DNA of 64,000 bases from Ruminococcus sp. (GTDB lineage Bacteria > Bacillota > Clostridia > Oscillospirales > Ruminococcaceae), in contig JAEEVL010000007.1 in the NCBI GenBank assembly GCA_016290875.1, positions 1-64,000 on the forward strand, given 5' to 3'. Position numbers and translations under genes: made by a program. Every line of letters begins with the position of its first letter. The first letter of the stretch is position 1. This document shows, one piece after another, positions 1 to 9,630 of this stretch. The notes below the pieces were generated by a model, which saw only the letters and a program-made list of their open reading frames with translations, was not told the DNA's origin and ran no database searches.

Positions 1-1009
1 TTCTTGTCTGGAGCATATAGAGCTTCTTGTTCTCAACAGTGAACTCCATATCCTGCATATCGTGATAGTGATTTTCGAGAGTCTGGCAAACTTCCTTGAA
101 CTGAGCGAAAGCCTCAGGGAATGTCTCAGCCATCTGCTGGATAGGCATAGGAGTACGAACGCCTGCAACAACGTCCTCGCCCTGTGCGTTTGTGAGGAAC
201 TCACCCATGAGCTTCTTCTCACCTGTAGCAGGATCACGTGTGAACGCAACACCTGTACCGCAGTCGTCACCCATGTTACCGAATGCCATTGACTGTACGT
301 TTACAGCAGTACCCCATGAGAACGGGATATCGTTATCTCTTCTGTATACGTTAGCTCTGGGGTTGTCCCATGAACGGAATACAGCCTTGATAGCGCCCAT
401 GAGCTGCTCCTTAGGATCGTCAGGGAAGTCTACGCCGATCTTTGCCTTGTACTCAGCCTTGAACTGGCCAGCAAGTGTCTTGAGATCGTCAGCTGTAAGC
501 TCTACGTCCTGTGTTACACCCTTTTCTTCCTTCATCTTGTCGATAAGCTCTTCAAAGTACTTCTTACCAACTTCCATAACAACGTCGGAATACATCTGGA
601 TGAATCTTCTGTAGCAGTCCCATGCCCATCTGGGGTTGTTGGACTTTTCTGCGATTGTATTAACAACTGTCTCGTTGAGACCGAGGTTGAGGATTGTATC
701 CATCATACCAGGCATTGAAGCACGTGCGCCTGAACGTACAGAAACGAGGAGCGGATTCTCCTTGTCGCCGAACTTCTTGCCGGTGATACCTTCCATCTTT
801 GTGATATACTCGTTGATCTCAGCCTGGATCTCAGCAGAGATACCGCCGTCCTCATAGTACTGAGTACAAGCTTCTGTTGTGATTGTGAAGCCCTGGGGAA
901 CGGGGAGACCGATGTTTGTCATCTCAGCGAGGTTAGCGCCCTTACCGCCGAGAAGTTCTCTCATGTTAGCATTACCTTCAGAGAAAAGGTAACAATATTT
1001 GTTTGCCAT
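1..1009 (-). CDS. ppdK: Pyruvate, phosphate dikinase, N-terminal part (cut by window edge)
   Basis: Interconverts pyruvate, ATP and phosphate with PEP, AMP and pyrophosphate; in anaerobes it usually serves glycolysis or gluconeogenesis. The visible 336 codons are the nucleotide-binding domain: [12 protein letters not shown] start, [10 protein letters not shown] near residue 20, [17 protein letters not shown] near residue 85 and [13 protein letters not shown] further on, all in family order. The start is set by GGAGG about 9 bases upstream of the ATG. The central phosphohistidine and C-terminal PEP domains lie outside the window. A possible -10 (TATAAT, 1077-1082, minus strand) lies in the upstream gap, with a poor -35. 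Confidence 0.95.
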   Translation of the reverse strand, partial: MANKYCYLFSEGNANMRELLGGKGANLAEMTNIGLPVPQGFTITTEACTQYYEDGGISAEIQAEINEYITKMEGITGKKFGDKENPLLVSVRSGARASMPGMMDTILNLGLNETVVNTIAEKSNNPRWAWDCYRRFIQMYSDVVMEVGKKYFEELIDKMKEEKGVTQDVELTADDLKTLAGQFKAEYKAKIGVDFPDDPKEQLMGAIKAVFRSWDNPRANVYRRDNDIPFSWGTAVNVQSMAFGNMGDDCGTGVAFTRDPATGEKKLMGEFLTNAQGEDVVAGVRTPMPIQQMAETFPEAFAQFKEVCQTLENHYHDMQDMEFTVENKKLYMLQTR

Positions 1010-1189
1010 TGGTATATACCTCCAGTTTTTAGCATTACCGAGCACCGCCTTTTAAGACAGCGCTCCAGTTATTACTATTATAACACATTACGGAAAGAAT
1101 TACCATATATACATAGTGAAAATTTAAGCGTTAAAATTGTGGCATTTTATACAAAATTGTTAAATTCACTCACAAAAGGGAAAAAAGCC

Positions 1190-1276
1190 CTTGCATTTAT
1201 TGTTAAAGTATGTAAAAATATAATAGACATATATTTTAATTCTATATGCACAACATGACAGGAGTCCACAGGGGTA
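1190..1276 (+). promoter_or_regulatory. Promoter and leader module, copy A
   Basis: TATAAT at 1219-1224, preceded by a TTGTTAAAGTATG-like block and followed by an AGGAG...AGGGG Shine-Dalgarno region. The same block, with the same order and spacing, recurs at 2462-2550, so the pair looks duplicated together with the signal peptides that follow. Confidence 0.5.
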
Positions 1277-2446
1277 ATGAAAAAAATCATATCAACAGTC
1301 GCCGCATTGAGCTTTCTTGCTTGTTCCGCGTTTTCCTGCGGCAGCAAGAACAGCAGTTCATCCGAGGCAGTCACCGGCACGACTATGTCTTCCGGAACGA
1401 CAGCCCAAACCGAAGACATCACCACTTCGGCAGTTACAACAACGGAAACAGCAACAGAATCGCCGACCGAACCAGATTATTTCAGCAAACTGGTATATCC
1501 AGATACTATGTCCGACAAAGAAAAAGCCGGAACTGCTTACCGTGAACTCTCTCTGATACAGTACGGCGGCGTTCAGAAGTACGGAGCAAATATCATAACA
1601 TATAGTCTCAACCCAGATACACTCTCTTTTATGAAAGAAAACGCCGACAGTATCCGCGAACTTGCCGTTTACGACGAAGAGCTCGATACAAAATTCCTCG
1701 TCCACATAACACTTCCGCCGGATTATGACGAAAACAAGGAATATCCCGTATTCTTCCTCACCGACTCGCAGTTCTGGATAAACGAGGCAATGATGATGAG
1801 GGAAATGATCGGCAGCGGTGAAGCTGAACCAGTTATAATCGTGACTCTCGGACTGGATTATGACAGAGACGGCGGAAGTGTCGAAGAACGCTCGCGCTTA
1901 TTTATCGTACATCAGGAGGAGACACTCGATTTCGTCACCAACGATCTTATGAAGCTAATATCTGCCAACTATAAAACAGATGCTTCCCGCTCGGTATGGT
2001 CCGGTCACTCATGGGGCGGTATATTCGCACATTACGCTCTCTGCAATTCCGATAAATACGACTATCAGCCGTTCAAGAACTACATCATAGCAAGCGCACT
2101 GCTGTCTATGACCGGCAGCAAGGAATACTGGGATTTCGACATTCCGTGGGAATACGACGACAAAATGATTGAAGAACACGCCGCTTGTATGAAAGAATAC
2201 GGCTATTTTGACCGCAATGCGGTTATGGATAAAAACGTGTTCATATGTGCCGGCGGCAATGAAAGCTCGCTCGAAAATTGGATGAACGGTATGTCTTTGA
2301 CAGATAACGCGAAAGCGCTTTGTGACAGACTGACCGCTCACGGCGTAAACTCTGAGCTGAAAATATATGAAGGTGAAAACCACGGAACTTATCTCGAAGA
2401 AATGCTGGCAGAGTACCTGAAAAAGACTTTCCCGGCAGAAAAATGA
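1277..2446 (+). CDS. Lipoprotein alpha/beta-hydrolase (esterase, Fes/IroE-like fold)
   Basis: Predicted surface-anchored esterase. Residues 1-21 are a lipoprotein-type signal with the likely lipidated Cys at FSC-GS, followed by a Ser/Thr-rich linker to about residue 70. The hydrolase domain has the nucleophile elbow GHSWGG (Ser about residue 244) and the catalytic His in ENHGTY near the C-terminus. This resembles the COG2819/enterobactin-esterase-like family, whose rumen members often deacylate polysaccharides. The substrate here cannot be told. Two more lipoproteins follow in the same orientation, the first behind a copy of this gene's promoter. Confidence 0.8.
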   Translation: MKKIISTVAALSFLACSAFSCGSKNSSSSEAVTGTTMSSGTTAQTEDITTSAVTTTETATESPTEPDYFSKLVYPDTMSDKEKAGTAYRELSLIQYGGVQKYGANIITYSLNPDTLSFMKENADSIRELAVYDEELDTKFLVHITLPPDYDENKEYPVFFLTDSQFWINEAMMMREMIGSGEAEPVIIVTLGLDYDRDGGSVEERSRLFIVHQEETLDFVTNDLMKLISANYKTDASRSVWSGHSWGGIFAHYALCNSDKYDYQPFKNYIIASALLSMTGSKEYWDFDIPWEYDDKMIEEHAACMKEYGYFDRNAVMDKNVFICAGGNESSLENWMNGMSLTDNAKALCDRLTAHGVNSELKIYEGENHGTYLEEMLAEYLKKTFPAEK

Positions 2447-2461
2447 TAATATAAGAAAAAT

Positions 2462-2550
2462 ACTTGCTTTTTTTGTTAAAGTGTGCAAAAATATAATAGG
2501 CAAATATCTTTTTGCCAAATACAATACATGATAAGGAGTTTCATAGGGGT
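2462..2550 (+). promoter_or_regulatory. Promoter and leader module, copy B
   Basis: TATAAT at 2492-2497 within a block that matches the one upstream of the esterase gene (TTGTTAAAGTGTGCAAAAA before the -10, AAGGAG then AGGGG before the start). Confidence 0.5.
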
Positions 2551-3189
2551 ATGAAAAAAACAATTTTATCTGTCGCTGTATTAAGCATTCTTGCTTGTTC
2601 CGCAGTTTCATGCGACAGCGGCAGCAAAAGCAGCAGTTCACCGGCTGAAAGCACAAGCGCAAGTACAGCAGCAACTCAAGCCAGCACCATGAGTCCGGAA
2701 GAAGCCTACGAAAACCTCAAAGCTCTAATGAGCGACTTCACAGACTGGTCTGAGATCAAAGATGTTGCCGAAGTATACTACACAGCAGCTTTCAACGGGG
2801 TAAAAGAAGAGGCTGTAAAATGTAATTATCCAGCCAAAATATTTGAAGCGATTAAAAATGATCCGGAATTAGGTGAATCACTCTCAGCTACTGACATCTT
2901 CGGAACATCAGATAATAAATACGATATCGGCATATTTCTGGACAACGAGCTCAGCGAAAGCGAGCTCAAAGATATCGAAAAATTTTACAAAGACAGGGCC
3001 AAAGCATTTGAGGTCAAGGATTTTAAGTGCAAGGTAACAAAGGGCTACGATATCAGAGCGTCCGTAAAAGATTATGAGGATAAAGATAATAAGGACGCTG
3101 AACCGTTCTTCCGCGATAATGCCAAAGCTGCATTTATCGAAGGCGAGGGCTGGAAGATATTCAAAGACAAATATGAATATATTAATTAA
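2551..3189 (+). CDS. Small lipoprotein of unknown function
   Basis: A 212-residue protein. The start is taken at MKKTILSV, because the upstream in-frame ATG lies within the conserved promoter block and has no ribosome site. The signal peptide ends at the lipobox AVSC, then a Ser/Thr/Ala linker of about 40 residues and an acidic/lysine-rich soluble domain that I do not recognise. The first 30 residues closely match the preceding esterase lipoprotein at DNA and protein level, while the mature parts differ. This suggests a shared secretion module joined to different domains. Confidence 0.75.
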   Translation: MKKTILSVAVLSILACSAVSCDSGSKSSSSPAESTSASTAATQASTMSPEEAYENLKALMSDFTDWSEIKDVAEVYYTAAFNGVKEEAVKCNYPAKIFEAIKNDPELGESLSATDIFGTSDNKYDIGIFLDNELSESELKDIEKFYKDRAKAFEVKDFKCKVTKGYDIRASVKDYEDKDNKDAEPFFRDNAKAAFIEGEGWKIFKDKYEYIN

Positions 3190-3216
3190 TCATATATCCA
3201 AACAGGAGGAACACTT

Positions 3217-3888
3217 ATGAACAAAGCAATAATCGCCGCTGTACTGAGTTTACTGGCATTGTCAGCAGTCTCCTGCGGCAGCGTCAGCAGCAGTTCACCG
3301 CCTGAAAGCACCAATACACCCGCAGCAACGGCAAAAAGTGATGCAGAGGAAGAACTTTCGTCCGCAGCTCAGAGAACTGTTGATAAAATGAAAGAAACAG
3401 CTTCGGAACAAGGTCAGAAGCTCGGCAAAGGCAGTTCTGCCCCTCTCGAAGCAGAAGCCGATACTGTCCTGCGCGAATGTATAAACTCTATGTATACTGC
3501 CGATTACTCGGAAACAATAAAATATTTCTACCCCGAACCCATTTGCAACACCTATGTGAACGAAAGTGAGACAGAAGATTACGAGCCTCACAGTCTTCCC
3601 GATGTCGAAGTCACAGATATCCGGATAACCTCAAGCTCAAGACTCGCTCCGGACACCGGCTGTGCATGCGCAGAGAATTATTTCAACATAACCGCAGAGA
3701 AGCGAGACATAAGCGGCTTTTCTGTAAAAGTGATCAAGGGATATTCCGTCACCTTCACCGCTGATCTCATCACCAACGGTCAGAAGGATACCGAATCCAA
3801 GGAGGTCGTCGTGGCAGAACTCGAAAACACAGGCTGGAAAGTTATCCCGCTGAGCACAGAACAATTAATGCAAATATTTGAAAACTGA
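3217..3888 (+). CDS. Small lipoprotein of unknown function
   Basis: A 223-residue protein with a good ribosome site (AGGAGG). The signal ends at the lipobox AVSC-GS, then a Ser/Pro/Thr linker and a domain of about 150 residues. The domain fold (NTF2-like or DUF4878-like are possibilities) is a guess from length and from the terminal VVAELENTGWKVIPL strand pattern. It is the third of three tandem lipoproteins and ends 16 bases before glmU. Confidence 0.7.
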   Translation: MNKAIIAAVLSLLALSAVSCGSVSSSSPPESTNTPAATAKSDAEEELSSAAQRTVDKMKETASEQGQKLGKGSSAPLEAEADTVLRECINSMYTADYSETIKYFYPEPICNTYVNESETEDYEPHSLPDVEVTDIRITSSSRLAPDTGCACAENYFNITAEKRDISGFSVKVIKGYSVTFTADLITNGQKDTESKEVVVAELENTGWKVIPLSTEQLMQIFEN

Positions 3889-3904
3889 CCAGGAGGAAAT
3901 CATT

Positions 3905-5284
3905 ATGAACAAAGCAATAATCTTAGCAGGCGGACAGGGTAAGCGTATGAAAGCTGATATGCCGAAGCCCCTCTTCAAGGTTCTCGGCGAGCCTATGCTC
4001 GAATGGGTAATAAAGGCTTGCGAAAGCGCCGGTATCTCTGATATCTGCGTTATCAAAGGCTTCAAAGGCGAAATGATAGACGAATATCTCGGCGAGAGAT
4101 ACGCTACTGCTCTCCAGGAAGAGAGACTCGGTACAGGTCACGCAGTTATGCAGGCTCTCCCCTTCCTTGAGTGTGATACTTCCGGAAACACCCTCGTTCT
4201 CTGCGGAGACGCTCCGTTCATCGACGAGGACACTATCAGGGAAGCTCTCGCTCTCCACGAAGAACAGAACAATGCCGTTACAGTGATAACCTCCGAACTT
4301 GAAGAACCTTTCGGCTACGGCAGAATAGTTCGCGCTGAGGGCGGCGGTATCAGCGGTATAGTTGAGCAGAAAGACGCTGACGAGCAGCAGAAGCTCATCA
4401 AGGAAGTAAATTCCGGCACTTACTGGTTCAGAACTGAGGATCTCGTCGAGCTTCTCGGCAAGATAACCAACAACAACGCTCAGAAGGAATACTACCTCAC
4501 AGATACTATTTCTATCGCTATCGCTGAGGGCAAGAACGCAGGCGCTTTCAAGTCCTCAAACCCAGACATCATCAAGGGTGCCAACGACCGCAAGGAGCTC
4601 CTTGAATTCAACAACTACGCTCGTATGAAGGTCATCGAGAAGCATATGCTCAACGGTGTTGAGTTCACCTGCCTTGACGGCGTTATCATCGAGAGAAGCG
4701 TTGAGATCGCTCAGGGTGCAGAGATACTCCCCGGCACCATACTCCGCGGAAATACTGTTATCGGTGCAGGCTGCAAGATAGGTCCCAACACAATAATCGA
4801 AAACAGCAAAATAGGCGACGGAACTATCGTCAACACAGCTCAGATATACGATTCCGAGATAGAGTCTGACGTTAATGTCGGTCCTTACGTTCATATCCGT
4901 CCCGACTGCCATATCGGCAAGAATGCCAAGGTCGGCGATTTCGTCGAGCTGAAGAACTCCTCTGTCGGCGAAAAGACCGCTATCGCTCACCTTGCTTACA
5001 TCGGCGACAGCGACATCGGCAGAAAGGTAAACATCGGCTGCGGAACTGTTACTGTTAACTACGACGGTATCACAAAGTACCGCTGCGTTATCGGCGATAA
5101 CAGCTTCATCGGCTGCAACACCAATCTCGTTGCTCCCGTTAAGCTCGGAAAGGCTGTTTATACTGCTGCCGGAACTACTGTCACAAGAGACGTTCCGGAC
5201 TATGCTCTCGCTATTGAGCGCGGCGTTATGAAGATAAACGAGGGCTACACCATCAGAAAGCTCAAGACTAAGCAGGGCAAATAA
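3905..5284 (+). CDS. glmU: Bifunctional GlcN-1-P acetyltransferase / GlcNAc-1-P uridylyltransferase
   Basis: Makes UDP-GlcNAc for peptidoglycan and wall polymers in the cytosol. At 459 residues it is of usual GlmU length. The N-terminal pyrophosphorylase domain has the signature LAGGQGKRMKADMPKPL (residues 7-23). The C-terminal half is a left-handed beta-helix of hexapeptide repeats with the acetyltransferase region GDFVELKNS and AHLAYIGDSDIG. The start is the ATG after ACCAGGAGGAAATCATT; a longer in-frame ORF beginning at 3878 overlaps the previous gene and lacks a ribosome site. Confidence 0.97.
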   Translation: MNKAIILAGGQGKRMKADMPKPLFKVLGEPMLEWVIKACESAGISDICVIKGFKGEMIDEYLGERYATALQEERLGTGHAVMQALPFLECDTSGNTLVLCGDAPFIDEDTIREALALHEEQNNAVTVITSELEEPFGYGRIVRAEGGGISGIVEQKDADEQQKLIKEVNSGTYWFRTEDLVELLGKITNNNAQKEYYLTDTISIAIAEGKNAGAFKSSNPDIIKGANDRKELLEFNNYARMKVIEKHMLNGVEFTCLDGVIIERSVEIAQGAEILPGTILRGNTVIGAGCKIGPNTIIENSKIGDGTIVNTAQIYDSEIESDVNVGPYVHIRPDCHIGKNAKVGDFVELKNSSVGEKTAIAHLAYIGDSDIGRKVNIGCGTVTVNYDGITKYRCVIGDNSFIGCNTNLVAPVKLGKAVYTAAGTTVTRDVPDYALAIERGVMKINEGYTIRKLKTKQGK

Positions 5285-5293
5285 CAATAAAGT

Positions 5294-5395
5294 GCCTGAC
5301 ACCAACAACGGGATTCTAAAGGGTTCACAACCCTTTAGCGAATTCCAAAGGCAGAGCCTTTGGTGGGGTATGGGGCAAAGCCCCACAATCATAAG
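5294..5395 (-). repeat. Interspersed palindromic repeat, copy 1
   Basis: Three consecutive perfect hairpins: 5316-5338 (CTAAAGGGTT arms), 5345-5363 (CCAAAGG arms) and 5371-5385 (TGGGGC arms). The flank CTGACACCAACAACGGGATT is, in reverse complement, a 19/20 match to the end of the copy at 24196-24372, which fixes orientation and marks it as a family member. Confidence 0.7.
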
Positions 5396-5406
5396 CACAC
5401 AAAAAT

Positions 5407-5436
5407 AAAAACCGGAGCATAATGCTCCGGTTTTCT
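5407..5436. terminator. Bidirectional rho-independent terminator
   Basis: AAAACCGGAGCAT/ATGCTCCGGTTTT hairpin with A and T runs on both sides. It separates glmU from the convergent small gene at 5446-5751. Confidence 0.85.
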
Positions 5437-5445
5437 TGTTGTGTT

Positions 5446-5751
5446 TCAGATTCTTGCGCCTGCCTTTTCTATAAGGCGTTCCGGCAGCCGTATATCATAC
5501 TTATATATATGATATACCAGGAAATCGCACCAGCAGAATTCCCCGTCATCATAAACTACGTAGCTCGACGAGATATAATCTCCCGTGACGCAGTCCACGA
5601 TCTTTCTCTGACACCTCGCTGTATATTTGCGCCCCCTCAGATAGTCGATCATTTTCTGTTTGTCATAATCAACATTAAACACGATGAGACTCAGTATACT
5701 TCCGGTATCATGAGCGAGGTTCAATTCCGAAAAATAACCTACATACTCCAT
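5446..5751 (-). CDS. Small hypothetical protein
   Basis: A 101-residue soluble protein starting MEYVGYFSEL, with a GAGAGGG ribosome site. It reads convergent to glmU and has its own shared terminator, which supports it as a real gene. No domain is recognised. It is rich in Tyr, Asp and aromatic residues in the C-terminal half (YVVYDDGEFCWCDFLVYHIY). An unrecognised small cytosolic protein. Confidence 0.55.
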   Translation of the reverse strand: MEYVGYFSELNLAHDTGSILSLIVFNVDYDKQKMIDYLRGRKYTARCQRKIVDCVTGDYISSSYVVYDDGEFCWCDFLVYHIYKYDIRLPERLIEKAGARI

Positions 5752-5960
5752 ATTTTAGCCCTCTCATTTGTCGTAAACGCCGATACCCGGCAACTCATTT
5801 CTTTCTATTTATATTATAGTACATAATTAGAAGATTGTCAAGCATTTAACAGAATTTTTACAATTAAACGTTAAGTTATTGTAACTTAATTATTGCTTAA
5901 TTATTATTTAGTTGTAAATTTATAATTAATCGAATATCGTCAATATTTACCGAAATCATA

Positions 5961-5989
5961 TTGACAGAACGCTAAAAATGTGTTAGAAT
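5961..5989 (+). promoter_or_regulatory. Sigma-70 type promoter of the GH74 gene
   Basis: TTGACA (5961-5966), 17-base spacer, TAGAAT (5984-5989). It lies in an AT-rich gap of 320 bases that otherwise holds only a leader of about 80 bases before the start codon. Confidence 0.7.
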
Positions 5990-6074
5990 TAATAATGCAA
6001 TAATATGATAAGTGGTTGACAGCGCTGACAGGCATTACAGCGCTCTGTCTTCCATGAATGGAGGAGAAAGTAAA

Positions 6075-8804
6075 ATGAACAACTTAAAAAAGGCTCTGGC
6101 AGGGCTTTTTTCAGTGTGCCTTTGTGCAGCTGCTATCCCCTTTGCAGCTCCGGCAGATGACACCCTGAACATTACTGCCAGTGCGTCAGACGGCGACATC
6201 AGGTCACAGATGGAATGGGGCACGCTCAGAATGGGCGGAGCGGGCTTCGTTTCAGGCATTGTAACAGGAAAGAACGAAATGTATCTCCGTACGGACGTTG
6301 GCGGTGCGTACAGATACGATTACAGCCAGAAAAAATGGGCACAGCTTTTCGGCTTCATCAGCGAGGACGACAGAGGTCTTCTCAGCTGTAAGGGTATAGC
6401 TATCGATCCTACTGACGATATGACAGCTTACTTCCTCTGCGGCTGTGCTTACTTCTCAAACGCAAAAACTGTTATCTTCAAGACTACCGACGGCGGCAAG
6501 ACCTTCTCCGGCGTTGACGTCACAGACATGATCCAGGTACACGGAAACGGTGATGGACGTGAGTGTATCGAGCCTATCGCTGTCGATCCCGACAACCCGG
6601 ATACTATCTATGCCGGCGGCGACGTTACAGCAGGTTCATCTGCTCTTATCAAGTCTACCGACGGCGGTAAGTCCTGGAAGCCGGTCGCAGGATACGACAA
6701 GCTCGGACTTTTCTCCGGCGAACTCAAGTACCCCTCATGGACAGACCATATGGTAAGAGGTACTGAGCCAAGTAAGCTCTACAACGAGCAGAACGGTATC
6801 GGCTGCGTTTACATCGAGGGCGGCAAGGTCTATGTAGGTACTTCCGTAACAGGACAGGCTAACATCCACGTTGCAAGCGTCAAGGATGACGTATTCGAGC
6901 CTATCGAGACTCTTCCGAATGAAAACTATCCTCTTTCCATAACAAGCGATCATAACGGAAATCTTTTCTTCACCTACATCGGCGGACTCGCTTTTGCAGG
7001 CGCTTCAGGCGGCGCATACAAGTACAACATCAAGTCCGGAACAGTTGAAAAGCTCTCCGTTTCGGACAATTCTATCGGTATGATAGAAGTTGACAAGAAT
7101 GATCCCAATAAGATGTTCGCACGTACCTGCGGTATGTGGTCGGATCAGTGGTGCGGAACCGAATGGACACAGGATGATCCCAATACTCCCGAGAACGAGA
7201 GCACTATCGCATGGGGCGACCATTTCTTCCGTTCATCAGACGGCGGTAAGACATGGGAGGATATTACTCCCGGTCAGGGACCGACTGACTACTCCACAGG
7301 CAAAGGCGTAAAGAAGTTCATCTCACTCCCCCTCGATACAAACGGCTATGACTGGATCTACGGCAAAGCCTGCCACTGGGGAAGCGGTATCCTCATCGAT
7401 CCGAGAGACAAAGAGGGCGACAGACTTCTCCTTACATCAGGAAACGGCGTTTTCGCCTGCGACAATGCGTGGGCAGAAAAGGATATCCAGTTCTACTTCC
7501 AGCCTGACGGCGTTGAGGAGTGCGTAAGTCTCGACTTCTTCAGCACTGCTGACGGTCTCGACATCTCAGCTATCGGCGACTACGACGGTTTTATCCACGT
7601 TGACGAGAATACTATCCCTCAGCAGTACAAGCCGAATATGGGCTCTACATCCGCTATAACAGTCTGCCCTCAGAATACCGACGTATGGGCAAGAACTGCC
7701 AACGGTGACGGCAACAACACCGGCAGCGGCTTCTATACACTCGACCGCGGCAAGACCTGGACTGCTTTCAAGCCTGCCTGCACCGGCGGCAAGCTCGCTA
7801 TCACAGAGACTGCAAAGGGCAAGTACAGAATAATCAATACAAGCCCCAAGGGCGGCGTTTCCTACACAGACGATTACGGCAAGACCTGGAAGGAAAGCAC
7901 CGGCATACAGGCTTCAAAGGGCGCTTATGCTCTCGTTGATCCCTACGATCCGAGCATCGTTTATGCTACCGGCGCTCAGTACAACGAATACTGGTCTTCC
8001 GATATGTCTAAGAAAGAACCTACTTATGATGAGGCTCACTATTCTTACTTCATAAGCGAAGACTACGGCGCTACATTCACCGAGACAAGAGTTTGCCCCT
8101 ATAACTGGGAGCTTACCTGGAAGTTTGAACACACAGGCGACCTCGCTTATGTTTCAAAGGGTACAGTTGCTCTTGCAGGCGCAAATCAGGGACTCTACCT
8201 CATCTCCGACAAGGGCAAGACTGTCAAGAAGCTCGACAATGTTTCATACGTTAAGTGCGTAGGCTACGGCGCTCCCGAAGATAAAGACGGTCCGAATACC
8301 CTCTTTATCTTCGGTAAGCCCGGCAAGGACGATCCCGAGGGTATCTACCGCTCAACTGACGCCGGCAAGACATGGTTTTGTATCAATACTGACTATGTTT
8401 ACGGCGGTACCGGCAACGGTAACTACCTCGTCGGCGACATGGACGAATTCGGCAAGGTTTATATGTCAACTGTCGGCTGCGGTATCGTTTACGGAAAACT
8501 CAGCAGCGGTGAGCCTTCCACAAAGCCTTCAACTACTGCAAGCGAGATTACCACAAAGAACCCGAATACACTTTACGGTGACGCAAACTGCGATAAGTCG
8601 GTAAATATTGCTGACGCTGTTCTTGTTATGCAGGTCGCTACAAACCCCGACAAGTACGCTCAGGGCAAGTCAAAGTCAAGCATTACCGCACAGGGCGAGA
8701 TAAATGCTGATGTTGACGGCAAGAAGGGACTTTCTAACTCCGACGCTCTGCTCATTCAGAAGCACAAGCTCGGTCTAATAAGCAAGTTCCCTGTTGAAGA
8801 ATAA
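6075..8804 (+). CDS. GH74 xyloglucanase with C-terminal dockerin
   Basis: Secreted endo-xyloglucanase, 909 residues, expected to sit on a cellulosome. A signal peptide (about residues 1-30) is followed by two GH74 beta-propeller halves rich in TxDGGKTW-type turns. The catalytic Asp candidates are D74 in RTDVGGAYR and D502 in SAIGDYDGF. A Ser/Thr/Pro linker (about 810-830) leads to a type I dockerin (832-909) with two Ca-binding loops, DANCDKSVNIADAV and ADVDGKKGLSNSDAL. The start is MNNLKKALAG after ATGGAGGAGAAAGTAAA; the upstream in-frame ATG is within the leader. Xyloglucanase specificity is from family knowledge. Confidence 0.93.
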   Translation: MNNLKKALAGLFSVCLCAAAIPFAAPADDTLNITASASDGDIRSQMEWGTLRMGGAGFVSGIVTGKNEMYLRTDVGGAYRYDYSQKKWAQLFGFISEDDRGLLSCKGIAIDPTDDMTAYFLCGCAYFSNAKTVIFKTTDGGKTFSGVDVTDMIQVHGNGDGRECIEPIAVDPDNPDTIYAGGDVTAGSSALIKSTDGGKSWKPVAGYDKLGLFSGELKYPSWTDHMVRGTEPSKLYNEQNGIGCVYIEGGKVYVGTSVTGQANIHVASVKDDVFEPIETLPNENYPLSITSDHNGNLFFTYIGGLAFAGASGGAYKYNIKSGTVEKLSVSDNSIGMIEVDKNDPNKMFARTCGMWSDQWCGTEWTQDDPNTPENESTIAWGDHFFRSSDGGKTWEDITPGQGPTDYSTGKGVKKFISLPLDTNGYDWIYGKACHWGSGILIDPRDKEGDRLLLTSGNGVFACDNAWAEKDIQFYFQPDGVEECVSLDFFSTADGLDISAIGDYDGFIHVDENTIPQQYKPNMGSTSAITVCPQNTDVWARTANGDGNNTGSGFYTLDRGKTWTAFKPACTGGKLAITETAKGKYRIINTSPKGGVSYTDDYGKTWKESTGIQASKGAYALVDPYDPSIVYATGAQYNEYWSSDMSKKEPTYDEAHYSYFISEDYGATFTETRVCPYNWELTWKFEHTGDLAYVSKGTVALAGANQGLYLISDKGKTVKKLDNVSYVKCVGYGAPEDKDGPNTLFIFGKPGKDDPEGIYRSTDAGKTWFCINTDYVYGGTGNGNYLVGDMDEFGKVYMSTVGCGIVYGKLSSGEPSTKPSTTASEITTKNPNTLYGDANCDKSVNIADAVLVMQVATNPDKYAQGKSKSSITAQGEINADVDGKKGLSNSDALLIQKHKLGLISKFPVEE

Positions 8805-8810
8805 TCAAAG

Positions 8811-8849
8811 CAAAAGCCGGAGGACTTTATGGTCTTCCGGCTTTTTTAT
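8811..8849 (+). terminator. Rho-independent terminator after GH74 gene
   Basis: AAAAGCCGGA...TCCGGCTTTTTT hairpin with T run immediately after the stop codon. Confidence 0.85.
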
Positions 8850-8892
8850 TATGACACTCATAATGGGGAAAAGTTTTGTATCAGCTTTTATA

Positions 8893-8922
8893 TATGACGG
8901 GCGCACGGAATGCGCCCCTACA
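8893..8922. repeat. Short GGGCGCA/TGCGCCC palindromic element
   Basis: GGGCGCA-cggaa-TGCGCCC followed by CTAC. It is a compact intergenic hairpin without a T run and resembles short palindromes common between genes in gut Firmicutes. Nothing else is seen in 8850-9034. Confidence 0.35.
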
Positions 8923-9034
8923 TTTTCTGATTCGCGGAAGTATCATTAGGAGACGCCCTCTCTTCTAAGCATTCCTTTATCAACAAATTTTGTTTTCGTA
9001 TGTCTCCGAGGGTATTAGTCCTCGGAGAATTGCT

Positions 9035-9466
9035 TTATGCGGCGTTTATTAGCTTTTCAGTGCCAATTATAATGCCGTCCACCTCAAACGCATTGGTTGT
9101 GGTAAATGTAAAGTCGATAGTGATTCGATTGGTGCAGGTTCTTGAATACTTTTCAGGCTTTTCATACACTTCAATGCGCTTGATGAATGTCCTGAGAAGT
9201 TTAGGCGTTACTTTTGTAATATTGACATTTTTCTTAGCATTGGTTATGAAATCTCGTATGTACTTCTCGCTCAACTTAATGACACTCTCAAGCTGCTTGA
9301 TCCTGCTTTCATACTCGTCATGCAGTTTTTCAGAATCCTTAAACTGATCCTTAGCTTCTTTTTCACCATTGTTCATAGCTATGTTGAAGAATTCCTCTGA
9401 ATGTTCCCTTGCATATGTTGTTACCTTTTTCAGCATGTAAGACTTGGTATAAGTCTTGAAGTTCAC
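9035..9466 (-). pseudogene. Remnant of a large serine recombinase (C-terminal end)
   Basis: The 143-residue reading frame matches only the tail of transposon/prophage large serine recombinases: a Lys/Glu coiled coil (KLHDEYESRIKQLESVIKL) then the DUF4368-like end ITKVTPKLLRTFIKRIEVYEK...IDFTFTT. The catalytic N-terminal resolvase domain, with its active-site serine, is absent upstream, where the next 280 bases carry no continuation. The first dozen residues look like unrelated sequence read through. Most likely a decayed mobile-element scar at the edge of the accessory region. Confidence 0.7.
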
Positions 9467-9591
9467 AGTTACTCCGCAAAAAGATTACACCTATTTTGCA
9501 CTAATCAGATATTTTCAGAAATACAGCCTTTTGTCAAGATCCTATATTCCTCTGCTTATAAAAACTGGAAAAGCCGTTTTTAGACAAATAA

Positions 9592-9630
9592 AAAAGCACA
9601 CAGCAGTTCGTGACGGACCTGTGTGCTTCA
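9592..9630 (-). terminator. Terminator of the cupredoxin gene
   Basis: On the minus strand, AAGCACACAG...CTGTGTGCTTTTTTA, about 120 bases after the stop codon of the gene ending at 9752. Confidence 0.65.

Noticed and set aside
2009..2674. 221-residue ORF on the minus strand
   Set aside because: It runs across the ends of two well supported plus-strand lipoprotein genes and the promoter between them.
4556..5398. 280-residue ORF on the minus strand
   Set aside because: It is antisense to glmU and has no ribosome site; the Val/Ser/Asp-rich composition reflects the codon pattern of the opposite strand.
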